Assembly (NCBI GenBank): GCA_961205875.1
Contig: OY540809.1
Coordinates: 13,466,267-13,530,266 of the forward strand
DNA length: 64,000 bases
Reading direction: 5' to 3'
From: Sialis fuliginosa
Lineage: Eukaryota; Arthropoda; Insecta; Megaloptera; Sialidae
The notes under the pieces are model-generated. The model saw only the letters and a program-made list of their open reading frames with translations, was not told the DNA's origin and ran no database searches. Numbering within the stretch: the first letter of the stretch is position 1; each line of letters starts with the position of its first letter. The position numbers were made by a program, and so were the translations under genes. Below are positions 12,401 through 23,300 of this stretch, piece after piece.

Positions 12401-15400
12401 TTGTGGGACTTTACGACATTCTTTGTAACTTCGTTGTTCTTAGTTGCAAGTTTATCTGCATTTCAAGAAGATGGTTTTAAGGAATTTAACGATATAGGTA
12501 ATAATAATATATTATTATAAATTTCCATTATTTAAATTTTATTATCATTTTTTTAGGCAGACTATTCTTAATTTTAATTTTATTTGGATATGCAATGTTA
12601 CCAATGATGTACTTAGCATCTTTCTGCTTTAGTATCCCGTCTACTGGGTTTACTAAAATGACATTGATCAATGTTTTCACAGGTATGTATATTAATTAAT
12701 ATAACTTATTCAAATATAAATAGATAGCACATACATAATTTAATTTCATATCTGACCATATATAATTTTAATGTAGTCAGCGCCGGATTTAACTTTTTGG
12801 TACTCTAGGTTTTTATAGTAAATGGTACCCTAGTTTTTCTTTTTTTGTTGTTTGTTGTTAAATTTTCAAAAAAAAAATATTGCATTGGATTTTTTTCATT
12901 TTGAATTATGTTTCAAACTTGACTAAATATAAATGCATTTGTAATGGCGAGGGATACTTTTTTTTTGATAGCAACATACTATTTTCCCATAAAATACTGC
13001 ATAAACTTGAACTTTGTGTAGAAGATATAATAGAAAATAATATGTAGTACATACATAGATAATATGTATAACATCTCTACCTATATAAATTTATTCTTTT
13101 GCTTTGAACTTGAGGTGAAATTTCACGCTTACATAATATACTATTTATTATCATTATTGGTAATAACATCTCAATAGGCATGATGCCTAATTTTTAAAAA
13201 CTATTTTATGATGATCTTACGTGTCTCTTATTTCTAAAAAAATGCTTATTTCTGCAGAAAATAAAGGTTTAATCACAAAAATTGACCCTTTTAAAACTAA
13301 TTTTGAATTTGACGCCAAAACGCTGGCAGGAGTCATGGCGCATTTTTGACGTCACGCCTATGTAAACACTCCTTGTCAACTATAATAAATCCTTGTTCAA
13401 TCGCTAATGTTTCTCGGTTTTACTTTTGGTAACACAAAACTGAGCAAATTGATAATTTAAAACCACAAAATAATTTATAAACAGTGCAGATATTAATGAA
13501 ACAAAAATGACGTTTACGTAGCCGTGACGTCATCCACTTTGACTGGTGTTTTAACAAACATGGCGGATTGCTGTATTTTGCATTTTTATTTTAACAAAAA
13601 TCATATTAATCTCGCTTTTAATATAAAAATAAATACATTTTTTTTAATCTTTTTAACTTATTTCATTATTTAAAATCATAATTTCAGTGATACTTTGTTA
13701 CTGGCATCATGCCTATTAATAGAAAATATTGTTTTCACCTTGATTTGCAAATATTATAATAAGTTTTTATTATAATTCTTATCATTAAAAAGTATTGAAA
13801 CCATAATGAAGTGATCATAAATGCTATAAGTCTTGTACAAACATCAGAAGTCTAATAACCGAAATAGTTCTAATTAGGAAAAAAATTAATCTCTTTTTGT
13901 GGTGTCCCCTCTGTGGTGATGCCCTAGGCCGGTGCCCAGTGTGCCTTATTATAAATCCATCACTGAATGTAGTATATGATCATATATGATCAAATATAAA
14001 AAGATATATAATTCTTTAATTCATAACATACATTATTTTTAAAGTTAAATATAATCATTACTGATCATATACAAATATCAAATCTGACAATATAAAAAAT
14101 CAAATCTGACCATATTTAATTAAAATATTTTTTTTACAGGATTAGCAGCGTTTCTAACTGTAGAAATACTGGCAACACCTGGTTTGAATTTAGAAAATGT
14201 ATCAAAAATTCTTGACTGGGTGTTTCTATTAATACCACATTACGCGCTCAGTGGTGCAATAAGATCTGTAAACAAAATATACTCAGGCGAAAAGATTTGT
14301 AAAGCTGCTTGTGAAGCATCGATGTTTCCTGTAAGGATTTGTCGGGAATTAATTTGCGAGGAGAATGGCCAATGCTGCAGTAAGTTTAAAAAATTGGTGA
14401 ATTGTCCAATATTCAAAAAGCTGTAATTTTTTTCATTCCAGCTGACAAACTTAATTATTTTTCTTGGAAGTCACCGGGTATCGCTCGCCATATCACATTC
14501 TTCTTATGTATCGGCACTTTATTAATATTCATATTAATGATACTTGAATGGAAAATCCTCGAAAGTATTCTATACAAAATAAAAAAACAAACCATACCCT
14601 CATCTTTTGAAGAGATCACTGACGATGATGTACAGGCAGAGAAAAATAAGATAAATAACTTAAACGAAAATGAAATTGCATCGTACAACATTGTTTTAAG
14701 TGATTTAACTAAATATTACAAAAAGAACTTCCTTGCTGTTAATAAATTATCTGTTGGAATAAAACAAGGTGAATGTTTTGGATTACTAGGAATAAACGGA
14801 GCTGGGAAAACATCTACCTTTAAAATGATGACAGGGGACGAAAAAATATCAGCTGGGGACGGTTGGATTAACGGAATGAGTTTAAAATCAGACATAAAGA
14901 ATATCTATAAAACTATAGGGTACTGTCCGCAGTTTGACGCACTGATTGATGAAATGACAGGAAGGGAGACAATGGAAATGTTCTGTTTATTACGTGGTAT
15001 AACAAAAGAAAAAAGCAAACATATAGCTACGAACTTAGCGATTCTTTTAGACTTTATAAAGCATATAGATAAACAAATTGGTCAGTACAGTGGAGGAAAT
15101 AAAAGAAAGCTTAGTACGGCTATTGCTTTGATTGGAAACCCATCTGTTATTTTCTTAGATGAACCAACAACAGGTAAGGCTAGCAAATACTTTTTTTGTA
15201 TTTTATTTAAATATGTTATGTATGTAGGAATGGACCCTGCAACCAAACGTTTCTTTTGGAATGTGGTGTGTCGGGTGAGAGACACTGGACGTTGTATAGT
15301 GCTTACGTCACACAGCATGGAGGAGTGTGAGGCACTGTGTACCCGTATAGCTATCATGGTCAATGGAACCTTCAGATGCCTGGGTTCTACGCAACATCTT

Positions 15401-16191
15401 AAGAACAAATTTAGTGCTGGGTAAAATTTTAACTTATCGTACTATTTTTTTAAACTGTTAATTTCAAATAAAAATATGAATTCTGGTTGTTGAATGCTCT
15501 CTTACAAATGAATTTTAAGGAAAAAAAGCGCTTGTTTATTGTCCATAAAAAAAAAATTGATCCAAAAAATAATCCTTCGATTAGGAACTAGGTTTTTTAT
15601 GTCTAGAATATGCTGTATAAATTTCATTTAAATCCGTTGAGTGATTTTTAAAATATACCTACTTGTCACTATCTTTGAAAACGTAATTTTTGGAAAAATG
15701 CATTTAAAGTTTTACCTTTTAATTAATATATACAAATACAATTTATTAATTTACTTAAATATATATACTTCAAGAAAATGCAAAAAAAAATAGTATTTAT
15801 GATTTTTTATTATAGCTACACGCTAACAATAAAAATTAAAAAAACGACTGAACTATTAAGGGGTAATTTTAACGATGAAGGTATACAAAACATTAAAGAA
15901 TTTATTCAAAAGAAATTCACCAATGCGGTGTTACGAGAAGAGCATCAAGAACTTTTAACGTATTATATTCTTGATATGGAACTACCGTGTTCACAAATGT
16001 TCGGAATTATGGAACAAGCCAAACAAAGTTTAAATATCGAAGACTATTCACTCGGACAAAGCAATTTAGAACAAGTATGTCAAATGCACAATAATATAAT
16101 AAATTAAATTAAATAAAAATATTAAACTGTATCTATTATTATATTTTAGGTGTTCTTAAACTTTGCTAAAAAACAAAGAGAAGCTGATTAG
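7017..16191 (+). CDS. Gene A: full ABCA-type (ABCA3-like) transporter, 20 coding exons
   Basis: Spliced model: 7017-7219, 7283-7656, 7747-7997, 8444-8687, 8756-8935, 9236-9445, 9505-9717, 9817-9978, 10042-10275, 10349-10724, 10786-10919, 11525-11895, 11950-12156, 12221-12497, 12557-12682, 14140-14379, 14442-15173, 15228-15420, 15816-16074, 16150-16191. All junctions are GT-AG and the phases close into one 5,028-nt frame (about 1,675 residues, close to human ABCA3 length). The plan is TMD1-NBD1-TMD2-NBD2 in one chain. ABCA proteins move phospholipids or sterols across membranes using ATP; the substrate here is unknown. The start ATG follows a splice acceptor by 17 bases and opens the conserved [10 protein letters not shown] segment, the usual ABCA N-terminus. 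It is the most compact of the three paralogues and likely the least disturbed. ABCA membership is near certain; the subfamily label is by resemblance. Confidence 0.93.
9505..10724 (+). CDS. Gene A exons 7-10: nucleotide-binding domain 1
   Basis: In order: Walker [10 protein letters not shown] (exon 7), Q-loop [13 protein letters not shown] (exon 8), ABC signature [10 protein letters not shown] and Walker [14 protein letters not shown] (exon 9), H-loop [10 protein letters not shown] with DRIAIMADG (exon 10). Every catalytic residue, including the Glu after Walker B Asp and the switch His, is present. Exon lengths 213, 162, 234 and 376 nt are the same in genes B and C, which fixes the exon borders in all three. 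Confidence 0.95.
10786..14379 (+). CDS. Gene A exons 11-16: linker, TMD2 and second extracellular loop
   Basis: Exon 11 is a short acidic and Asn/Lys-rich linker (SDDDTD). Exon 12 opens TMD2 with [17 protein letters not shown], a typical ABCA second-half start, and a membrane helix, then [13 protein letters not shown] at the start of the second loop. Exon 13 holds the [11 protein letters not shown] and YNKPLP motifs. Exons 14-16 hold the helices ([27 protein letters not shown]) and a cysteine-rich luminal segment (ICKAAC, ICRELIC, GQCC) matching gene B. Intron 15 carries a hAT element. Confidence 0.9.
10991..11484. mobile_element. MITE with GGCACCAGTC inverted termini in gene A intron 11
   Basis: The left end AAGGTATTGGCACCAGTC and the right end GACTGGTGCCTGTGCTTT are imperfect inverted copies. 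A diverged relative occupies roughly 48960-49555 inside the hAT element before gene C (shared segments such as CAGTTAAGTATCTATAGATT and GTAAAGCAGATGCTATGA). No coding capacity is seen. Confidence 0.6.
12778..13965. mobile_element. hAT-type nonautonomous element in gene A intron 15, 1.19 kb
   Basis: The termini CAGCGCCGGATTTA and TAAATCCATCACTG are inverted copies with mismatches. The 8-bp target duplication AATGTAGT is perfect (12770-12777 and 13966-13973). No transposase frame is visible; the interior is taken up partly by a nested foldback. Confidence 0.85.
13172..13719. repeat. Foldback element nested in the intron-15 hAT
   Basis: AATAGGCATGATGCC at the left and GGCATCATGCCTATTA at the right are inverted copies, and the arms also share GACGTCAC near 13350 and GTGACGTCAT near 13526. 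The arms are imperfect. Confidence 0.6.
14442..16191 (+). CDS. Gene A exons 17-20: last helix, NBD2 and C-terminal tail
   Basis: Exon 17 has the last membrane helix, then Walker [12 protein letters not shown]-loop [13 protein letters not shown], signature [10 protein letters not shown] and Walker [12 protein letters not shown] 54-nt intron (15174-15227) splits it from exon 18, which starts [10 protein letters not shown] and continues to the H-loop [19 protein letters not shown]. Exon 19 is the regulatory tail with [11 protein letters not shown], and the 42-nt exon 20 adds [13 protein letters not shown] and the stop. Gene B lacks the 54-nt intron. Confidence 0.93.
15421..15815. other. Gene A intron 18
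   Basis: A 395-bp AT-rich intron. I see no mobile element or other structure in it. Confidence 0.6.
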
Positions 16192-16415
16192 CAAACAAGT
16201 CAATTGCAGTTGCTCATACTTAATTGTAAATAGGGCTCACACTTGGCTGGTGCATGTAGATATATAAAACTGGCCTGTTTTGCCTCGTGTTCACAAAACG
16301 CACCGGCAGAAAGTCCTACTTGTAAATATTATTGTTTTAAACAAGTAATCATAAGTACTTATTGTAATGAAATTGTTTTAGTATCATTTATACAGTCTTG
16401 TAAATATAAAATAGA

Positions 16416-16421
16416 AATAAA
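16416..16421 (+). terminator. Poly(A) signal of gene A
   Basis: AATAAA about 225 bases after the gene A stop codon, before the sequence that resembles the gene C upstream region. Position and distance fit. Confidence 0.55.
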
Positions 16422-16497
16422 TTAACGTAGTCTTTTATTGTAACCTAATTGTTGTGTTTTTAGGAGAAAATTATAGAGTGCTAAAAATTATGATAAT

Positions 16498-16602
16498 AAC
16501 TATAGTTACAAGATTATTACATCTATGTCATAAAAATCATAAAAATTATAAACATTACATAAATAATTAATTAAAATAAATGTTCTCTGATACTTTTGAT
16601 AG
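16498..16602 (+). promoter_or_regulatory. Conserved upstream block and putative noncoding leader exon of gene B
   Basis: ACTATAGTTAC and the stretch GTTCTCTGATACTTTTGATAG followed by donor GTAAAT match, in order, a block upstream of gene C (43015-43134). Coding exon 1 of B follows an acceptor (TATGTTTTAG ending 17354), so a leader exon ending at about 16602 would splice to it. Start of the exon unknown. Confidence 0.4.
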
Positions 16603-16631
16603 GTAAATAGTAATTCATTTATTTAGCTTTT

Positions 16632-17217
16632 AAGGGGCTATTCTACTTCTTCGGGTCAATAAAATTCATTCTTTTTCATTTTTTTTTTAAACTTGCATGT
16701 AACAAAAAAAAATTTTCTTCCCTGAAAAAGGTACATATTATAGAGAATAGAAAGAAATTTTTTTATAGCGTGAGTATTTTTATATAGGACTTGTTGTCAA
16801 TTTTTAATTTTCATCGAAAATTAACAAAATGGCAGCGATTTTCGCAAAGTAGTAACAAATGTAGTTTTTTTCACACCGTTATTGAGTTAAAAACAATACT
16901 TAAAATGAAAGTTTTTTAATAATTGAGGTATCGGCGATAGTCATATATGTGCTGAATATACCTCTAAAATTTCATATCGATTGGAAAAATGGTTTTTGCG
17001 CAATCACCTGCGCCAGGTGCAAAAATATCGTTTTTAGAAAATTGTCCAAGCTCCTAGCGCGCACATAGAGCGTCACTGTTTTGGCACGCTGTTTTAAATT
17101 AAGTATGTAGAAATGAACTGTACCGATTGTTTGATATGATTTCTGTAGATAAATTATGTCGAAAAAAGAAATAAAAAAACATGAATTTTTCTGATCCGAG
17201 AAGTAAAATAGCCCCTT
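16632..17217. mobile_element. MITE between genes A and B, 586 bp
   Basis: AAGGGGCTATTCTACTTCTTCGG at the left (key core GGGGCTATT) is matched in reverse by CCGAGAAGTAAAATAGCCCCTT at the right. The paralogous region before gene C reads straight from TTATTTAGCTTTTA into unrelated bases, so it serves as an empty-site comparison. The target duplication is no longer clear. Confidence 0.65.
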
Positions 17218-17373
17218 CATTTTTTTGTTTAATTTAAAGTCAATTTTTTCTATATTTGACAATAAAATATCATAAATTAAGAACTTTTTTACATATTTAA
17301 AAAAATACTTGATTTTTTTTTAAATTAGTACCACTAGTTGTAACTATGTTTTAGAAAAATAATTGAAAATAAA

Positions 17374-20300
17374 ATGCCATCTCCACCAACTTCTCTACAA
17401 GCTTCATCATCTTCTTCATCAAGTTCTTCATCAACTTCGTCTAGTGTTTTGTCAACGACATCAAACTGGAATAAATTTAGATTACTTTATTGGAAGAACT
17501 GGATTATACATATCCGTCATTGTTGCAGAACAACATTTGAAATAGTACCAGCAGTTTTATTTTTTACATTAATCTTTATAATAAAATATCAAATTGTCAT
17601 GACGGAGCGCGAATTGAAATCTTTGATAGAATCTCATGAAAAGTATTTTAATGAGAGTGAACATGGCTTTAATCAGAGTGAACATGACTTTAATCAGAGT
17701 GTACATTCCCCTAGAAAGAGTAACTATGATGACTATTATAGTAACAAAATAAGTGCGTAAGTAGAATAAATAATTATTTAATAGTAAGATATCTTACAAT
17801 TAGACAAGGAAATATAATGGACAAATAACACATTACCTAGCGTTGTTACCATAAATTAATCAATAATAAATGTTTTATATTGTCTTTAAAAGTATTTCAG
17901 TGATAGTTGATTAACAGAGAAACGTGTATTTGAAACTATCATCTCTCATACATACTAAATTCAATTGTAATTTAAAGCACATTTGCATATTATAAATTTT
18001 CAACTGACGCCTCTGGAATAATATGTAGACCAGGCGCTAGAAGGAAGTGAGTAGGCATAATATGACAACCGGCAACTATGTTCAGATTCGTATAACTGAG
18101 ACCTTAAAGAACTTAAAAAGTCAAGGTGCCAGTCGGTACCCGGGTGCAATTTTTTTTAAATCGCGAAAAGGCCCTACAAAAGGAAAAAAATGTTTTTTAA
18201 ATCAAATTTTTTTTGTATCATCATTAGGCCTTCCCGCATAAAAAAGGTCCTTACACTCATAACTGTAACTCATTTATTTGTTATAATTTTTTTAAAGTTC
18301 ATAAAACCTTGAAATTTAATATGATAATAATAGTTTTAAAGTATATGTACATTTTCATGATTGAAAATACCTAAATTCGAGGTTTTATGAACTTTAAAAA
18401 AATTATAACAAATAAATGAGTTACAGTTATGAGTGTAAGGACCTTTTTTATGCAGGAAGGCCTAATGATGATACAAAAAAAAATTGATTTAAAAAAACAT
18501 TTTTTTCCTTTTGTAGAGCATTTTCGTGATTTAAAAAAAATTGCACCCAGGTACCGACTGGCACCTTGACTTTTTAAGTTCTTTGAGGTCTCAGTTATAC
18601 GAATCTGAACATAGTTGCCGGTTGTCATATTATGTCCGCTCACTTCCTTCTAGCGCCTGGTCTATTAGAAAACTAATATTCATAATACAAAAGTAAGTTT
18701 TATTTCTGACAAATTCCGTTGAAATTTTTCATATATTAAATTTTTTTTACAGAACCTATGCAATACCCAATTTGGAATATATTTTGTGGTCACCAAATAA
18801 TCCTATTTTAAAAAGTATTATTGATGAAATGAATAAAACTTCAAATTATCCGCTAGTTGTAATGCCATGTAAAAATTCAAAAGAATTAGATTATTGGTTG
18901 AATACATTAAAGACTGATAAGTTTATTGGAATAGAATTTGACGATGATTTAAAAGAAATTACTGCTTTACCGAAAAGTTTAACATTCTCTATACGAATAT
19001 CAACATTAAACGATAAAATGCCCACTGAACATTTATATGACGACACGTCTTGGTTTGCTCCCTGTAAGATTATATCACAGGATTCTATGGACCTCGCATT
19101 CTGTATTAATATAATGGTGTAATATTTCTCCAAAACAGTGAGAGAGATACGGTAGCGTTTGGGATATATCTATCTCTTTTTCTAATAAGAATTAAATAGA
19201 CACTCCTGTTTAAATAAGAACAAGTATATCCCAAACCAGTTTCTATCTCTTTCTTTTGACACGGCTCTGTTTTAGAGTCAGATGCGCAATCCATGCTTTA
19301 TATCTATGTGTTAAACCAGTGTCAGATTTATTATTTTAGGATATAAAGACGCTACAACTGAAATTTACCTTTCTTCAGAGACCAATATTAAATCACTGAA
19401 AATTCCCAGATATGTTCTGTTGGAAATCGAAAAAATTGCCTCACTAGGATTCTGGGGTTCTGAAGCAGCCAGGGTGGTGCCCCCCGAGCATAGAGAGGCT
19501 ATTTTTTTTACGAAATAGGATTTTAAAAAGTTTTGAGTTAAACTCATTTTATTGTTATTAAATTATATTTTAAAACATTTATAGAACTATCTTTAACGCC
19601 ATCGCAAAGTAGGTACATAAAAAATCTACAAAAAAAGAAGATATCAACGAGTCAATTCTTATTTTTAAATGTGTTTTTTAGCCGTTTTGATTTGGAACTT
19701 GTCATACTAGCTTACATATTAATAATCATAAGGAATATCTTTTCCCAAAATTTTATTAAAATCGATGTAGGTACTATTGATCGTTGTAAAAAATACGAAT
19801 GTTTTTTTTAAGTTATGGAATAAAATAAGATTTTAAAATATTTAGTTTTATAGAGAAATTCATAAGTAACGAAGAAAATGCATTTTTTATTTTTGTAATC
19901 CAGCCAATAGAATTGCAGATATTAAAAAAAAGTACACAAAAACCAGTAAAAATGACCGATTTTTCATAAAGGTTAAAAAAAAAATCGTTAATATGACTCC
20001 ACTATAAATCGAGTTTTATGCAACTCGATATGAGAAATTATTGTTTACAAAAAAATATTAATAATTCGAAAGCATTTATATTTTTATTGAAAAAATTGTA
20101 TTTTTTTTTCGAAAATAGTCACATACATCAAAATTGTTAAAAAAAAATTATAAGAGGTCCCTCGATCACTTACTTCTCTGGGGCCCCAGAGTCTCTAGTT
20201 ACGACCCTGCTTAAGACCCAGTTGTACATGAATCTGACACTGAATATAACACTAATATTAACACATTTTAAATTCAATATTTATAAAAAATAATATTTTT

Positions 20301-23300
20301 TAGATGGCAGATCTGCGAGATACACAAAATTTCTACGCACACAATTATTAGTATCTATGGCATTTATAAAAGTATTATATAGACGAGACAAATATAAACA
20401 ATTTGAATTAAATCCAAGTATTAGTTTAGATGGAATACCACGTAAAAGAATAACATACGATCATGATTTTATATTTTTCTCAAAAGTCATTACATATATG
20501 TTTACGTACAGCTTACTTATATTTTGTATAAATACAGTCCATTTACTGGTTCACGAGAAAGAAAAATTGCTAAAGGTAATTCACCATTGCCAAACTTGAA
20601 CAGTATAAAACATTATAATGAACATTTGTTCGGAAATTTTTCATGAGGGGGCTACAGCCCTCCAAAGATTTTATTCAAAATTAGTTTTTATTTAATATCT
20701 TGAGAACCCACATTGCTACAGTTATGAAATTTGATGCAGGGTTTGGTATTATTAAATGTTATCGATATCCAGTATCAACCAATAGTAATTTTGACCAGGG
20801 TTGTGTGAGCCCATTTTTTATCCAGTATTTTTTTGCTCTTTAATTTTTTCGTGAGTTAAAAATTTGAATAATACTGTATGACACAAAATACAAAAAAATA
20901 TACTTTGCTCATTTATCATAGGATTAACCATTTACGAGAAATATCGATGCAAAAAAAAGCATGCAGAATTTTATTTAATACGGATGCTTCAAATTACACA
21001 AAATAAATTTACATTCCTGTTCTGTGATTAAAGGTAAGAATAAAATAATGTTTTTGGCTTAAAATATATTTCTCAATATACTGTTCAAGTTTGGCACGAC
21101 AGTGCTGAATCACTCTGTATATTGGTGTACAATATTTTGTTTAAACGAAATTAAGTGGTTAATAAGATAAATTTTTTTTTTTTAAATTAGGCACCCTTTT
21201 ATAATGATAAAAATATTGTTTTAGGAAGCAATGAATATTATGGGCATGTCATATGTACTACAATGGTTAGCATGGTTTATGCAGATTTTTAGTTTATATT
21301 TCCTAATAATGCTGATAATTACGCTGTGTCTTAAAACTCCTATAGATAAAGACGTGCAATTTTATCCACATAGTAATATAATATTATTGTATTTAATATT
21401 TTTACAATATCTTTGCACTAGTATAACATTCTGTTTCATGTTAAGCGTACTATTTTCTAAAGGTAAAAATGCTGTATAATTAATACTCAATTTTTCATAT
21501 ATCTTTTTAATGGCCAAACTGATTCTTTTAGCTCGCACTGGAGCTGTAGCATCTTTACTTATATGGATTGTGACGTCCTCTGTAGGTTTATTAGTGGAAA
21601 CAAAACGCGCTCAGATTGCATCATCTTTCTTACATAATAGCTGCATGTATCTTATTGTACTAAAGTTATACAAATTAGATACAGTAATGAAAGAAGGTAA
21701 ATAAATATACTCGTAGGATGTTTCAAAAATGTCTGTAAATTTGTATTAATCTACACCGTATCAATTATATTCTGATACAACTCTTTATCGATGATGTACC
21801 GTTATTGGCGTTATTTTAGCAACCCATTCTTTATCAAAAAATAATTAAAAGTACCGTTATGTTATCTAGTATATCATGTAAAACAATTATGCAATTTAAA
21901 TTAGTCTTAATAAAAATTTCGAGCATGAAAGTATATCGAGAAATAATATTTAAAAAATGGCTTGGCACGCTGGTGATGAATTTATATTTTCTGATGAGAA
22001 GTTATTTGTTCTGGAGCAATCCCACAACTCCCAGTATGAGAGAGTTTAGTGTGCTAAGGTTGAGGACATCCTAGAAGACAAAAGACACGTTCCAAGATTC
22101 TAGAATCCTGCGTCGGTCATGGTTTGGGGTGCCATCAGCCCAAGAGGCAAATTACTCTTAGTTTTTATTGAAAAGGTGCAAAAATCAATGTCAAATACTA
22201 ATTGGAGGAAGTATTGAAGAAAAATATCATGCTAAATGCCAAAAAAAAAGTTTATGAATATTTGACGAGACTATTGTATTCTTATGTATTTTGACGTCCT
22301 GAATCCGATTCTGAGGTCCATTGACCTTGGTTAGCTCAGTTTCAAGGTCATTTTAAGGTCAAATTTTTAAAAATCGCTAAATGATTCTGGTAAAAGGTGA
22401 TATATAGGTTTTTTGGGCGCTGATTCTGAATTTGATGTCCGTTGACCTTTACGAGGTCAGCTTCAGGATCATTTCAAGGTCAAAGTGGGAAAAATCGCTC
22501 GAAAATACTGACAAAACAGTACATATAGGTTTTTGGGGTCGCTGAATTAAAATTTGAGGTCCGTAGACCCCTACAATGTCAGTTTCAAGGTCATTTCAAG
22601 GTCATTTTAAGGTCAAATTTTTATTTTTTTAAATCGCTAAATGAATCTTGTAAAAGGTGTATATAGGTCTCTGGTCGCTGATTCTGAATTTGATGTCCGT
22701 TGACTTCTATGAGGTCAGTTTTAAGGTCATTTGAAGGTCAAAGTGGAAAAAATTGCTCGAAAATTCTGAGAAAACAGTACATATAGATTTTTGGGGTCGC
22801 TAAATTAAAATTTGAAGTCCGTAGACCCCTACAATGTCAGTTTCAAGGTCATTTCAAGGTCAAAATGAAAGTCTAAATGAATCTGGTAAAAGATAGGTTT
22901 CTCTGGTCGCTGATTTTGAATTTAACGTCCGTTGACCTCTGCGAGGTCAGGTTCAAACCTATATGTACTGTTTCGAGCGATTTTTCCCACTTTTCCTTGA
23001 AATGACCTTGAACCTGACCTCGAACAGGTCAACGGACGTCAAATTCAGAATTAGCGACCAGATAAACCTACATATCACCTTTTACCAGATTCATTTAGCG
23101 ATTTTAAAAAATAAAAATTTGACCTTGAAATGACCTTGAAATTAACATTGTAGGGGTCTACGGACCTCAAATTTTAATTCAGCGACCCCAAAAACCTATA
23201 TGTACTGTTTTGTCAGTATTTTCGAGCGATTTTTCCCACTTTGACCTTGAAATGACCCTGAACCTGACCTGAGCTAACCAAGGTCAACGGACCTCAGATT

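Noticed and set aside
18047..18643. Two opposite-strand open frames with nearly the same protein
   Set aside because: They are mirror images produced by the palindrome at 18026-18664, not genes.
19064..19102. Alternative gene B exon 2 donor at 19064 (GTAAGA)
   Set aside because: It is in phase and stronger by motif, but ending at 19102 aligns better with gene C exon 2; kept only as an alternative.
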